Source of the DNA: Clostridia bacterium
GTDB taxonomy: Bacteria; Bacillota; Clostridia; Oscillospirales; Ruminococcaceae
Direction: 5' to 3'
Length of the DNA stretch: 64,000 nucleotides
Assembly: GCA_009929695.1 (NCBI GenBank)
Contig: RZZW01000004.1
Coordinates: forward strand, 38,800 to 102,799
Part shown: one piece after another, positions 35,913 through 45,136 of the stretch
Numbering within the stretch: position 1 is the stretch's first letter
Layout of the letters: each line of letters starts with the position of its first letter
Made by a program: the position numbers and the translations under genes
Notes under the pieces: generated by a model
The model's input: only the letters and a program-made list of their open reading frames with translations
Database searches by the model: none
Told to the model about the DNA's origin: nothing

Positions 35913-36712
35913 CTTCTCGCCTCCTGTGGGTCATCGTTGCTTTCGGCATAACGCGCCATGCCACTTGTGTGGGCAAGGGTGTCTGTTGTGGCGAGGTCGA
36001 AGTTATCCGGACCGTCCATTCGTTTTTCGATTTTGCGCAGTATTATCGAGCAGGCAAGCGTCATTATTAGGTAAATAACCATAGTGACGGTGGCGCTTTC
36101 AAAGTAAGTATACAGCGCGCCCGCGACTGTTTTGTGCGTGAAGAAAAGCTCGACAGTGCCTATTACGCTAAGAACGCAGGTGTCCTTAATATTGATGATA
36201 AGGTTGTTGCCTATCTGCGGCATGATGTTGCGCAGAGCCTGCGGAAGTATGACGTATAGCATAGTTTGAAGATGCGTCATGCCTATTGCCTTTGCGCCCT
36301 CTGTCTGCCCTGCGTCGATTGACAAAATTCCGCCGCGCACGGTTTCAGCCATGTATGCGCCGGTGTTTATCGACACTATGACAAGCGCCGCCGTCCACAT
36401 ATCCATATATAGGTTGAATAGCTGCGCAGAGCCGTAGTAAATAAATACAGCCTGTATCATCATTGGCGTGCCGCGGAACAGCTCTACATAAGCCGTGAGC
36501 AGTGCGCGCACTACGCGAAGAAATCCGCGTTTTAGCAAGGGGTCTGTTTTATTTATAGGTATAGTTTGCACAATGCCGACGGCAAAGCCTATAAGACAGC
36601 CGACAGCCGTACTTATAAGCGCTATTATCAGCGTTGTGCCCGCTCCGCTAAGGTACGACATTCCGTACATTTGGAGAATATAAAGTATTCTGGCGCCAAA
36701 GGTTGCCGGCAT
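35909..36712 (-). CDS. Amino acid ABC transporter permease (HisM/GlnP family)
   Basis: The protein has 267 residues. [49 protein letters not shown] and the coupling block [48 protein letters not shown] are diagnostic. A C-terminal tail of about 30 residues ([18 protein letters not shown]...) is longer than usual and is probably not functional. A single permease gene implies a homodimer. Confidence 0.94.
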   Translation of the reverse strand: MPATFGARILYILQMYGMSYLSGAGTTLIIALISTAVGCLIGFAVGIVQTIPINKTDPLLKRGFLRVVRALLTAYVELFRGTPMMIQAVFIYYGSAQLFNLYMDMWTAALVIVSINTGAYMAETVRGGILSIDAGQTEGAKAIGMTHLQTMLYVILPQALRNIMPQIGNNLIINIKDTCVLSVIGTVELFFTHKTVAGALYTYFESATVTMVIYLIMTLACSIILRKIEKRMDGPDNFDLATTDTLAHTSGMARYAESNDDPQEARR

Positions 36713-36746
36713 TTAATCTACCTCCATCACGAATAAAAGCAAGTTC

Positions 36747-37613
36747 TTAATTAGAGAGCGGCTGAACGCTGATGGCTTCCTCCATCATTGATGTGAAATC
36801 GTCTGTTGTAAGCGTTGCAAGTGCGCCGTTGAGCTTGTCGAGAAGCTCTTTGTTGCCCTTTTTGACGGAGATGCCAATGTTGATTTCTTCCTCGCTGACC
36901 TTGAAATTGTCCTCGCCGTCTGCAAAGTCGAGCATCACCATGTCAGGATATGCAACACTTGCGGCAAGCGCTGTGGGCTGGTCTGTCACGACGAGGTTTA
37001 CGCGTCCGCTCTCGAGTGCGACGAGCATTGCGGGGGCCGACTCCTGCGCAGCGAGAATGTCTGCGCCTTCAATCTGCGGTAGGCATACGTCATACCACAC
37101 TGTGCCAAGCTGCGATGTGCAGGTGGCGTTTGCAAGGTCTGCTACGCCCTTTGCGTTTTCATAAGCGCTGCCTTTTAATGTAAGGCCAACGATAGATGCA
37201 TAATAATACGGTGTTGTGAAATCGACCATTTCAAGGCGCTCTGAAGTTATGGACTGACCTGCGATAACGCAGTCGACCGTTCCGCTTTGGAGCGCGGGGA
37301 TAAGGCTGTCCCAGTCGAGCTTGACTATCTGAACGTCGTAGCCGATTTTTTCCGCAAGAGTTTTCGCCATCATGACGTCGTAGCCGTAGGCATAGTCTTT
37401 GCTGTCGGCAATCTGTACGGCGCCGTTTTCGTCTGTCGGCTGCGTCCAGTTATACGGTGCATAGCCGCATTCCATAGCAACTCTGAGCACGGGCTTTCCC
37501 GATGTTGAACCGGCGGCTTGCGTTGTTCCGCTTGCGGCTGTTCCGCAGGCTGCAAGTGTGCAGACAAGTGCGATTGTGAGCACGATTGCAAAAATCTTTG
37601 TTAGCTTTCTCAT
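36747..37613 (-). CDS. Amino acid ABC transporter substrate-binding lipoprotein (family 3)
   Basis: The protein has 288 residues. Lipoprotein signal MRKLTKIFAIVLTIALVCTLAACG with Cys23, then LRVAMECGYAPYNWTQ, AYGYDVMMAKTLAEKIGYDVQIVKLDWDSLIPALQSGTVDCVIAGQSITSERLEMVDFTTPYYY, the classical SBP_bac_3 core. The ligand is a polar amino acid or an analogue. First gene of the operon; GAGGGAAAGAGAAGGA lies before it and an attenuator-like leader further upstream. Confidence 0.94.
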   Translation of the reverse strand: MRKLTKIFAIVLTIALVCTLAACGTAASGTTQAAGSTSGKPVLRVAMECGYAPYNWTQPTDENGAVQIADSKDYAYGYDVMMAKTLAEKIGYDVQIVKLDWDSLIPALQSGTVDCVIAGQSITSERLEMVDFTTPYYYASIVGLTLKGSAYENAKGVADLANATCTSQLGTVWYDVCLPQIEGADILAAQESAPAMLVALESGRVNLVVTDQPTALAASVAYPDMVMLDFADGEDNFKVSEEEINIGISVKKGNKELLDKLNGALATLTTDDFTSMMEEAISVQPLSN

Positions 37614-37650
37614 TTCTTTTTCCTTCTCTTTCCCTCATTGTTTTCGACAT

Positions 37651-37693
37651 AATAAAAGCCACAAGGCTTTTCGACATTGAAAAACTTTGTGGC
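37651..37693 (-). terminator. Leader terminator (attenuator candidate) before the amino acid ABC operon
   Basis: In the transcript, GCCACAA and TTGTGGC form a 7-bp stem followed by TTTTATT, within the leader between promoter (37724-37752) and first gene. Upstream leader segments (AGCATTAGTGCT and GGCTGATTGGCC) can form alternative small hairpins, the latter using GGCC of the terminator arm, so it could work as an attenuator. No T-box core (TGGNACCGCG) or known riboswitch was recognised. Confidence 0.55.
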
Positions 37694-37723
37694 CAATCAG
37701 CCGATAGCACTAATGCTTTGCTT

Positions 37724-37752
37724 ATTTTATCACTAAAAACACACATTGTCAA
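37724..37752 (-). promoter_or_regulatory. Sigma-A type promoter of the amino acid ABC operon
   Basis: Minus-strand TTGACA, 17-base spacer, TAAAAT. The -35 hexamer is consensus. It lies about 110 bases before the first start codon, leaving room for the structured leader. Confidence 0.8.
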
Positions 37753-37778
37753 CCATTATAATGGCTCATTTCCCCATT

Positions 37779-39866
37779 TTATGCCCACAGCTTTTGCAAA
37801 GCGTAGTATACAGGCTTTAGGCGTTCGTGATACTTTACGTTGCTCCCCCAGCCCTTTAAAGAAAATGCATTAAGCGAAATTTTTTCATCCGCGTCGGCAT
37901 TTGCACACACGCCCGCATAGAGCTTATCTATTTTGATATGCTCAACGCCGTAATTTTTATAATAATCGTCGTGTATTTTCATGTCGGACGGGTCTGAAAA
38001 GTTGAGGAGCTGCCACGGAATTTTTATCTCTACACAGCCTTTTCCATAGCAATAATCGGCGAGAGAATTGTAATCATGAGCGATTGGATTTGCGTTTCCG
38101 GAGATAAGCTTGCCAGTCTCATATGTCTCCGCGTTCGCGTCGTCGAGTAGAGATGCCGTTTGCAAAACCATGTCTATGGTGCAAAATTTTGTGCTGTCGA
38201 TTGGCGGTGTATTGATATAGGAATTTTCGACGCCGTACACCTTGCCTCTCATTGCGCGAAGCGTGCAGTAGCGCTCTTGCACGACAACGCGGCTGCTTTC
38301 GCCGTCAAGCGCTATGACAAAATCTGCCGCGCGGTCAAAGCTCAAAGCATAATTATCGCAGTGCAAAGCGCCTGATTTCGGCGTTGTGTCTATGGGGATA
38401 TACACTTTTTCGCCGCTGTTCAGCGCGGGTTTGCTCACTAAAAAATACACAAATTTTTCGTCGTACATCATTTTTAGCACAGTGTCGTTTTCACTTGAAA
38501 CAGGCTTGACCTTTTGCCATTCTTCATTATTTCCGTCGACATAGCACACGCTTTTTGAAGCGCCTGGGTCAAACGCAAGCAAGCCGAAATGTTGCTCGCT
38601 TGTCTGATAATCGCTCCAATAAGGCGTTTTTGACAAATCGACAGCGTGCATGGTGTTCCATGAGGATTTATCCCAGTTGTCCTGCCACATATAAACTATG
38701 CTGCCGGCGCAGCCCGACGCTTTTATGTCGTTATAGCACTGTGCGACAGCCTCCGCCTGCCGTGTTTCGGACATTCCGCCCTGATTTCTGCCTGTGTTTG
38801 CGTCGCGCTGTGACATTCCGCGCGAGCTTGGCACGCCGTACGCGCTTATAACAAGCGGCATATTATGGTGAGCGGCAAGCTTTTCAAGATATGCGCGGTA
38901 TGTGTTATTCTGCCCGTTTTCATCTTTATATGCGGCATATTCTCCTTCATAGCGAAGATAATCGGGATAATACGGATAGACGCTGTATGCCGCAAAGCTG
39001 CCCGCTTTGAAGCTATCTGTGGTCTTTATATTCTCCATATCCACCTGTGCGCTTTTGCGAAAATACACCTTCACCTGTTTTGAATATTCAAATGGATCTG
39101 TTTGAGGTGAATTGGAAAACGCGACAAGTCGCTGTGTACTGTATTTATCAGTTTCGTATTTTATAACGCTGTCGCCAAGCTTTGCGAGCACTGCTTCAAA
39201 AGCAGTTGCGTCAGGCGATGTGTACATGTATTCGCCTTGATAGCCCGCCGTTTGTGCTTCGTTTATTGAAACAACTGTCATGTCCTCCCAGTCGTCGCCG
39301 AAAATATATCCGAGCACCCACGGCGAGACGTCTTTTGCATAGCTGACACTGCCCGATATCCTTTTGCCGCGCACCGCATCAACGACAAGCTTTGCGTCAA
39401 ATATAAGCCTGTTTATGCAGTCGTTATCAAGAGGGTCTTTTTGCAAAAGCTTTGTACAGTCGGCAATGCCGATGCCTTGCAAAAGATACAGCGGCGTTTT
39501 ATTGTTTTTATTGTAGTCATAAACCGCCTCGTAAAAATCAGTGCTTTGAAGGGTATAAACGCGCACTGTGTTTGCACCCATCTGATTAATTTGCTCAAAC
39601 CACCGAAGATAATCGCTTTTTGTAACGCTGTATTCTGCCGAAAATTCTGCGGGCAGTGACGTGCCCATATCTACGCTGCGAAGTTCAAAGCTTGAATATT
39701 CGCCGTCTTTTTGCCGCAAAAGAATATTTTCACCCTCGACGCGCGCAATTGGCTCTGAGAGCGACGGAACATACAAATGCATATATGTGCCCTTGTAATA
39801 AAGCAAATATGATGCAATTATTACCGAGGCAATAATTAGAATGGATGTTTTCACAAATTTTTGCAC
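37779..39866 (-). CDS. Membrane-anchored TIM-barrel-like protein with CBM9/DOMON-like C-terminus
   Basis: The protein has 695 residues and I cannot name it with confidence. One N-terminal anchor (TSILIIASVIIASYLLYYKG) places it outside the cell. The middle part (about 75-430) reads like a GH5/GH2-type barrel: YLRWFEQINQMGANTVRVYTLQSTDFYEAVYDYN, VSPWVLGYIFGDDWE, MPLVISAYGVPSSRG and SGCAGSIVYMWQDNWDKSSW. The C-terminal part (about 460-690) has CYVDGNNEEWQKV...LKMMYDEKFVYFLVSK...VYIPIDTTPKSGA, typical of CBM9/DOMON-like sugar-binding folds. It ends the VTC-DUF4956-CotH operon, 21 bases after cotH. A role on a surface or spore-coat polymer is inference. Confidence 0.65.
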   Translation of the reverse strand: MQKFVKTSILIIASVIIASYLLYYKGTYMHLYVPSLSEPIARVEGENILLRQKDGEYSSFELRSVDMGTSLPAEFSAEYSVTKSDYLRWFEQINQMGANTVRVYTLQSTDFYEAVYDYNKNNKTPLYLLQGIGIADCTKLLQKDPLDNDCINRLIFDAKLVVDAVRGKRISGSVSYAKDVSPWVLGYIFGDDWEDMTVVSINEAQTAGYQGEYMYTSPDATAFEAVLAKLGDSVIKYETDKYSTQRLVAFSNSPQTDPFEYSKQVKVYFRKSAQVDMENIKTTDSFKAGSFAAYSVYPYYPDYLRYEGEYAAYKDENGQNNTYRAYLEKLAAHHNMPLVISAYGVPSSRGMSQRDANTGRNQGGMSETRQAEAVAQCYNDIKASGCAGSIVYMWQDNWDKSSWNTMHAVDLSKTPYWSDYQTSEQHFGLLAFDPGASKSVCYVDGNNEEWQKVKPVSSENDTVLKMMYDEKFVYFLVSKPALNSGEKVYIPIDTTPKSGALHCDNYALSFDRAADFVIALDGESSRVVVQERYCTLRAMRGKVYGVENSYINTPPIDSTKFCTIDMVLQTASLLDDANAETYETGKLISGNANPIAHDYNSLADYCYGKGCVEIKIPWQLLNFSDPSDMKIHDDYYKNYGVEHIKIDKLYAGVCANADADEKISLNAFSLKGWGSNVKYHERLKPVYYALQKLWA

Positions 39867-39887
39867 AGGCGATATTTCCGCCTTTCT

Positions 39888-41291
39888 TCACCGGTTATAT
39901 TTTTTCACTGCCGACTCGTGAGAATATTGACGAAGAGTGTCTATATATTCATCGAGAAACTCGCCTCGCCGCTTTATAAAATCACAAAGTGCTCTCACTG
40001 CGTCGTCGTAGTTATCGGGATTTCTGCTTGACGGAATGAGCTTTATCTCTTTTTGAATTTCTTCGCCATACATACGGCTGCCCCAAAGCGAGTTGTTGCG
40101 CATTATCGCCTCGCCGAGAAAGGCCTCCGTATCGCTTATGAAATCGAGCAGATATTCCTCTGAAAACACCGTTTTACGAAGCTGTTTATAGCGTGCGATA
40201 ACCTTTTCAACAAACGCGCTGTCCTTCATGAGCATCTTGAAATATGGCTTATTTGTCATTACAAAGCTGTTATATGGGAGGTCTGTGTCCACATCACAGC
40301 CGAGAGCGGAGTTAAAATCCCACACGGGGCCTGCGCAAAGCTTGCCTTTTGCGTCCTTGTAAAAATACGTGCTGTAGTCTCCTGCGTCTGCGTTTTGAAA
40401 AAACTCATTCAGAATAAAATAATCGACAAACGAGTCAACGTCTATATATTTTCTGTAGCCGTTTGACAAGTCGGCAAAGCCTTGAGAATAGAGCGCCTTT
40501 TCAAATTCGCTTATATTGTTTGCTATCGCGCTTTTGTAAGTGTCCGTCAGCTTTTCCTTGCCGGGATAGACGACATAAAGGCTGCTTTGCTCGGGATAAA
40601 TCATTGCTGACTTTGCGATGTTCTCAACAGCGCTTTTTCCTTCGTCGTTCCAGTCTGCACATACAATATATGACAGCGCGTTGTTGCCATTTTTATACGC
40701 CGAGATATCAACTCTCCCGCTGCTTCTCGCCACCGTTTCAACGGCGAGATAAAGCCCCTGATACTCTCCGTTTAAATACACCTCACAGTAGCGGGCGTCG
40801 GGTGTGTATGGAATAAACTGTCCGGCTATATTGTAGCAAAGATAATTTCTCATAAGCGATCGGTCGAGATACGATCCATTGAGCGCCCATTCGTCGAATT
40901 TTTCCATACCTAAAAACGGCACAGTTTTATCCTCCGTGCCGTTTTCATCTGTAAAACAAATTTTGTACTGCTTTTTATCAAATTCCATTGAGGAGTGTCC
41001 GCGATAGCTCACTTGCGCCGTGTGGCAAAGCACTTCTTCGCCGTTTTCCCGCACGGAAATAACAGCGTTTACGCTAGATGAATTTTGCTGCATAAGGCCG
41101 TCACTTTGAAAAGTGGTGGTTATGACGGGCAAAGATGAATTTTCAGTTTCTATATAAACGCCCGGCATCACGGCGCTTTCTTCATCATGCTGTATGCTTC
41201 TTTTTAGCAGCTCTTCGCCAAGCGAGGAAACCGCGAAGGCAAAGCACAAAAGCAAAAGCAGTGTCGCCGCCGAAATAAGCTTATACTTCAT
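39888..41291 (-). CDS. CotH kinase family protein
   Basis: The protein has 467 residues. A signal/anchor (LISAATLLLLLCFAFAVSSLG) is followed by the CotH domain: VSYRGHSSMEFDKKQYKICF, DEWALNGSYLDRSLMRNYLCYNIAG, RYCEVYLNGEYQGLYLAVETVA and FVDYFILNEFFQNADAGDYSTYFYKDAKGKLCAGPVWDFNSALGCD. DFN contributes the metal-binding Asp of this atypical kinase fold. Bacillus CotH phosphorylates spore-coat proteins; many bacterial relatives lie, as here, with VTC-like polymerase and DUF4956 genes, where the substrate is unknown. Being exported argues for an extracellular or forespore-space target. Confidence 0.9.
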   Translation of the reverse strand: MKYKLISAATLLLLLCFAFAVSSLGEELLKRSIQHDEESAVMPGVYIETENSSLPVITTTFQSDGLMQQNSSSVNAVISVRENGEEVLCHTAQVSYRGHSSMEFDKKQYKICFTDENGTEDKTVPFLGMEKFDEWALNGSYLDRSLMRNYLCYNIAGQFIPYTPDARYCEVYLNGEYQGLYLAVETVARSSGRVDISAYKNGNNALSYIVCADWNDEGKSAVENIAKSAMIYPEQSSLYVVYPGKEKLTDTYKSAIANNISEFEKALYSQGFADLSNGYRKYIDVDSFVDYFILNEFFQNADAGDYSTYFYKDAKGKLCAGPVWDFNSALGCDVDTDLPYNSFVMTNKPYFKMLMKDSAFVEKVIARYKQLRKTVFSEEYLLDFISDTEAFLGEAIMRNNSLWGSRMYGEEIQKEIKLIPSSRNPDNYDDAVRALCDFIKRRGEFLDEYIDTLRQYSHESAVKKYNR

Positions 41292-41307
41292 ACTCGCTCA
41301 CCAAGCA

Positions 41308-41982
41308 TCATGCTATGTCGTCTGTCTGCTCTACAATATTTATGCACTCTATTTTTCCGAGCGCATATATTCTGTCTAACAGATTGTTTTCGCTGCCGCT
41401 CTGCTTTTCATATAGGTTTTTTGGGATGTCGTATATAAATTCAACATCGTCGGGAGTTGAATTTTTCACCTTTAAAATTGCTTTTTTGCCGAATGTATCA
41501 AACACTACTGTCTCGATTTTCCGTTCAATCACACGCTCACTGCGTATTATCAAAAGACAGCGGTTATCATTTTTTACGCGGCCTAAAATGAGCAAAAGCG
41601 CAAATATAACTGCGCTGCCGCATATGGCTGTGAGATAATCTCCCGCGCCGCAGCATATGCCGCCGATTATCGCCCAAAATATGTATGCTGTGTCGCGTGA
41701 ATCCTTGACGGCAGTTCTGTATCTGACTATTGACAGCGCGCCCACCATGCCGAGCGACAGTGCGACATTGTTGCCTATGACTATCATCACCGTGGCGGTG
41801 AGCACCGTAAGCATGATAAGTGAAACGTTAAACTTTTTGCTGTAAACTGTTCCGCTATGGCTGAGCCAGTAGGAAATATAAAGCACCGCACCTATTATAA
41901 CGGACGCTGCAAGACGCAGCATTATATCGCGAAAGGATATCGGCTGCTGAGTTTCAAGCAGGTTTAAAATCATGTTTTTCAC
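41308..41982 (-). CDS. DUF4956 domain membrane protein
   Basis: The protein has 224 residues. Several N-terminal spans (LAASVIIGAVLYISYWLSHSG, FNVSLIMLTVLTATVMIVIGNNVALSLGMVGALSIVRYRTAVKDSRDTAYIFWAIIGGICCGAGDYLTAICGSAVIFALLLILG) contain the conserved LGMVGALSIVRYRTAVKD block of DUF4956. The C-terminal third is a cytoplasmic ferredoxin-like segment. The function is unknown; the family is almost always next to VTC-like polymerase and CotH genes, as here, and may help export or sense a polymer. Confidence 0.9.
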   Translation of the reverse strand: MKNMILNLLETQQPISFRDIMLRLAASVIIGAVLYISYWLSHSGTVYSKKFNVSLIMLTVLTATVMIVIGNNVALSLGMVGALSIVRYRTAVKDSRDTAYIFWAIIGGICCGAGDYLTAICGSAVIFALLLILGRVKNDNRCLLIIRSERVIERKIETVVFDTFGKKAILKVKNSTPDDVEFIYDIPKNLYEKQSGSENNLLDRIYALGKIECINIVEQTDDIA

Positions 41983-41998
41983 CCATTAAGCACCACCT

Positions 41999-42691
41999 TT
42001 ATATTAATCCAAGTGTAGCCGAGCGCGCGAGCGCATACTTGCTCAAGGAAACATCTGTTTTGTTGCAGACGTTCACGGCGTCCTTGATATATTGCAACAA
42101 AAAATCCCGATACTTTACTTCAAGCGTAACAACCGACTGAGAACATACGGGATACATAGATAAATTATGATTAAATAGGTCAGTGCTGCTTTCCGTCGCC
42201 ATCAAGCTGTGGTCAAATGTAATGCGGATATCATTGCACTTTTCAACAAACGCAAAACGCCTGTATTCGACAATTGCTTTAGGGCGGTATACGCGCTCGT
42301 TCATAAAGGCATAGCACTCCCTTGCAAACGCGTCGCCGCTGCTTAAAAGCGGGGCGTAATTTCCCTGCGAGAGCAAAACAGCGTCAGCTTTTGTGACGCA
42401 AAGCGAGCGTTTTAGCTGATATATCCCTTGCTTTTGCTTCATTTCAAACATGGCAAAATCATCGTGCGGGGAATAAATTCTAAGTCTAAGCTTGCGGCGT
42501 TTTTCAAGGCCGTCGGCTTTTTCGTGAAAATCGCAGTTATTCATGGTGTCAAAATAAAGTGAGCGCACGCGATATCCGTCGGCGCCGCAATGCGGGTCAG
42601 CTTTCAAATAAAGCTGCAAACGTGCGCAGAGCTTTCTGTATTCAATATACGAAAGCTGAAACTTATGTTCCTGTCTTAGAACCTTATTCAT
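41999..42691 (-). CDS. Polyphosphate polymerase (VTC) domain protein
   Basis: The protein has 230 residues from MNKVLRQEHKF (ATG 42691, preceded by GAGGGAG); the ATG at 42709 is upstream of that site. RQEHKFQLSYIEYRKL, GYRVRSLYFDTMNNCDFHEKADGLEKRRKLRLRIYS, MFEMKQKQGIYQLKRS, PKAIVEYRRFAF and ITFDHSLMATES match the tunnel-fold residues (basic and Glu) of VTC4-like enzymes that bind triphosphate. Yeast VTC4 makes polyphosphate; bacterial single-domain forms in CotH/DUF4956 operons have no established product. First gene of the operon. Confidence 0.88.
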   Translation of the reverse strand: MNKVLRQEHKFQLSYIEYRKLCARLQLYLKADPHCGADGYRVRSLYFDTMNNCDFHEKADGLEKRRKLRLRIYSPHDDFAMFEMKQKQGIYQLKRSLCVTKADAVLLSQGNYAPLLSSGDAFARECYAFMNERVYRPKAIVEYRRFAFVEKCNDIRITFDHSLMATESSTDLFNHNLSMYPVCSQSVVTLEVKYRDFLLQYIKDAVNVCNKTDVSLSKYALARSATLGLI

Positions 42692-42726
42692 GGCTCCCTC
42701 AATAAACATGGTATATTATGGTACTA

Positions 42727-42755
42727 ATTATACAGGGCAGTCATATGTATTGCAA
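42727..42755 (-). promoter_or_regulatory. Sigma-A type promoter of the VTC-DUF4956-CotH operon
   Basis: Minus-strand TTGCAA, 17-base spacer, TATAAT. It ends about 36 bases before the VTC start. Confidence 0.7.
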
Positions 42756-42786
42756 GTAAAATATAAAATTTCTCACTTTTTACATT

Positions 42787-43587
42787 TTATGTGAAAGGCG
42801 GTATAAAGCTCGTGAAGTGCACCGTTTGCATGTCGCACGGCTCATTTATTCCGTGTGTGCCGAAGAGGCGGAATTTCGCGTGACAGCCGTGGTCAGGCGC
42901 AAAGAAAAGCGCGGTGCTGTGCGATTTCCAAGCTTTTGATATCGCCTTGTGCACATCTAAAAATGTGCCTATGTTTTCGTCAAGCGCACGCAGAGGGCGT
43001 TTTCCCTCAGGGCCAAAACGATGCATCCAGTGGTCATAATCTCCGTTATATGGGACAATTAAAGCATGTTCGTCGCGCTCTATAAGCTCGAGCGCTTTTT
43101 CGTTGCACTCCTCTTTTGTTTTGTATATAAAATAGTCGATATTTCTGTTTAAAAATATCCTCGAAATGCTGTCGCCCTGCGTGCTGACGATGGCGGCTCT
43201 GCGCCCCGCGCGTGGCAAATCGTCAAAAGCAGTGTCAACCGCTAAAACGGGCTTCGCGTATTTTTGTATACCGTGCTTTTTAGGCTCAAAGCCCGAATAC
43301 ATTGACGCAAAGCACACTGGCGTGACGGGCGGAAACACTGTTGTCGCCTTTGAAGTGAGCTGGACTTTTTGCTCAAGCTGCGCAAATTTCTGCGCATATT
43401 TTTCATAAACCCAAAGCGCGATTGCGTCGGGGTTATACATAAAAACTCTGTCGCACTGTTTGCCGTTAAAGTGTATTTTGGCGGCTTCAAGCACCTCTTG
43501 TATAGGCTGTGCTGCGCCGCTGTGGCATTTCACATCGAGCAGAGCGTCTATTGTCGCGGCTATTTGAGTTATAGAATATTCGTTCAT
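42787..43587 (-). CDS. Alkaline phosphatase superfamily protein (nucleotide pyrophosphatase-like)
   Basis: The protein has 266 residues. VFPPVTPVCFASMYSGFEPKKHGI carries the catalytic Thr and metal contacts of phosphodiesterase/phosphomutase-like members, and ALFFAPDHGCHAKF the late DHG metal motif. It is short for the superfamily and has no signal peptide, so it is probably cytoplasmic. Substrate unknown. It is followed by the VTC promoter region and preceded by the frameshifted permease, 10 bases away, so it likely was in an operon with the permease. Confidence 0.82.
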   Translation of the reverse strand: MNEYSITQIAATIDALLDVKCHSGAAQPIQEVLEAAKIHFNGKQCDRVFMYNPDAIALWVYEKYAQKFAQLEQKVQLTSKATTVFPPVTPVCFASMYSGFEPKKHGIQKYAKPVLAVDTAFDDLPRAGRRAAIVSTQGDSISRIFLNRNIDYFIYKTKEECNEKALELIERDEHALIVPYNGDYDHWMHRFGPEGKRPLRALDENIGTFLDVHKAISKAWKSHSTALFFAPDHGCHAKFRLFGTHGINEPCDMQTVHFTSFIPPFT

Positions 43588-43597
43588 AATTACCTCT

Positions 43598-44756
43598 TTA
43601 TTTTATGGCGACAAGCGAGCCGATTGTGGACGCAAGCGACGCTATAACGACTAAAGCCTGCAAAGGCAAAGTGCCCGCGCGCCCGCATATTAGGCTGTGC
43701 CCTTCTCTGTGGCGCGAGCGGTTATACGCCACTATTACGCCTACGCCTGTGAGCACATGAACAACACCCGCCATGCGCGTGAAGCCGACAAAGCTTGCAA
43801 CGCCCACAAGCGCCACGCAAAGGCTCGGCAGGCTTGCTACAGCCCAGCTTATGCGCGTGCCCCAGTGCATTTGCTCATTGACAATATCGCGCAAATTGAG
43901 CGTGTTTGCCCAAAACGACGTCGCGAGCGCGAGCATCGAAAACACGTAGCCCACTACGCCGACCCACCCGCCAAGCTTTGCCGAAAGGTCGACAAGCGCG
44001 CCGTTTTCGGTTATGCTGCTTCCAACGCCGAGCAGCGTAATAAGCGTGATGATGAGCACAAGAAAAAGGTTTATGCCTGTGCCCGCCGCGATTGCGCTGC
44101 GTATCTTTTTAACGTCGCCGTCAAGCCCTTTTACTACCTGCGGGACGCTCATTACAGCCGAAAGCGAAAATGAAATCATGCTGAAAAGCGCAAGCACATT
44201 GCCGCCCGACACAAATTTTGCCGATATCGGCTCTACGCCGTGCGCAAATGTGGCAATTACCAGTATGCCTATGACAGTCGCCATGCTGAACACGGCGATT
44301 TTTTCACAAAGCCCGACAAGCTTCATTCCGACGAACACAACTGACGCGGCAACAACGTAAAAAAGCAGCTTTGCGGCGATATCGGAAATCCCAAGCCACG
44401 CCGAAAGCACAGCGCCCGCGCCTGTGATGAAGCCGCTGACGTTCACAAGCACCGAAAAGCCAAGCAGTGCAAACGCAAGCCATGTGAATAATTTTTTGCA
44501 GCTTGCCTGTAAAAAACTCGGCTTCAAAGCATTTTATAAACTGTGCGCCGCCGTTATTTAATGAAAGCTCGGCAATCATAAAATGCAAAAGAAGATTTAT
44601 TATGTATACGACAGCCATCGTTATAAACAGCGACGAAAGGCTGTTGCGCGAGGCAAGATATGGAATTGAAAGTATTCCGCTGCCAACGCCGTGCCCTATA
44701 ATTATGCTCATTGCCTCGCCAAAGGTAAGCTTTGCTTCGCTTTTAATTTTCTGCAT
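43598..44756 (-). pseudogene. Amino acid permease-like gene with a frameshift
   Basis: Two ORFs (44304-44756 and 43598-44527) overlap and together form one permease of about 11 spans. The first frame gives KLTFGEAMSIIIGHGVGSGILSIPYLASRNSL, a substrate-binding first helix of the APC/AAAP superfamily, up to EFFTGKLQK. The second frame continues KLFTWLAFALLGFSVLVNVSGFITGAGAVLSAW. The switch falls at a run of six A (minus strand GCAAAAAATTATT); one A fewer restores the frame. It could be a true mutation, a slippage-controlled gene, or a sequencing error. The substrate is not identifiable. Confidence 0.75.
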
Positions 44757-44819
44757 AAAACTTCTCCGTCGCTATTTATTATGTTAAAAAGAGTATATCG
44801 TATTTACTATAATACTTCA

Positions 44820-44855
44820 ATTAAAAAAGCGACACAAAATGTGCCGCTTTTTTAT
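44820..44855. terminator. Intrinsic terminator
   Basis: AAAAAAGCGACACA and TGTGCCGCTTTTTT form a stem with one G-U/mismatch and runs on both sides. On the minus strand it ends the DUF1540 gene. Confidence 0.78.
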
Positions 44856-44869
44856 AGTGCGTTTATAGA

Positions 44870-45025
44870 TTATCGCTCTTCAAAGCTCTTGCAGAAATGC
44901 GGGGTCGCAACTGCGTCCTCTGATGTTACCATATGTGTGATCTCGACTTTGCCAAGGTCGCACTTTTCGCACGAACAATTATGAACACACTCGCAAACAT
45001 CACATTTTACTCCGTTATTTTCCAT
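44870..45025 (-). CDS. DUF1540 domain cysteine-rich small protein
   Basis: This 51-residue ORF is too short for the track. It reads MENNGVKCDVCECVHNCSCEKC..., with later HMVTSEDAVATPHFCKSFEER. The VKCDVCECVHNCSC spacing and a final TPHFCKSF match DUF1540, small proteins of Firmicutes probably binding a metal through cysteines. GGAGGTGA lies 6 bases upstream of the ATG, a strong ribosome site. Function unknown; relatives are linked to sporulation. It is monocistronic with its own terminator. Confidence 0.85.
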   Translation of the reverse strand: MENNGVKCDVCECVHNCSCEKCDLGKVEITHMVTSEDAVATPHFCKSFEER

Positions 45026-45092
45026 TTATGCTCACCTCCTGTTGCTTTTATTATGCCCGCAAATGGCAAAGCTATTCAGTTTTTTAAAACTC

Positions 45093-45121
45093 TTGCAATT
45101 TACAAAGTTATATATTATAAT
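45093..45121 (+). promoter_or_regulatory. Sigma-A type promoter of SRP RNA/dnaX
   Basis: TTGCAA, 17-base spacer, TATAAT, ending about 15 bases before the SRP RNA. Confidence 0.75.
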
Positions 45122-45136
45122 AATAGCTACTCGGAC

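Noticed and set aside
37614-37752. T-box riboswitch before the amino acid ABC operon
   Set aside because: The conserved TGGNACCGCG T-box sequence is missing; only a terminator and short alternative pairings are visible.
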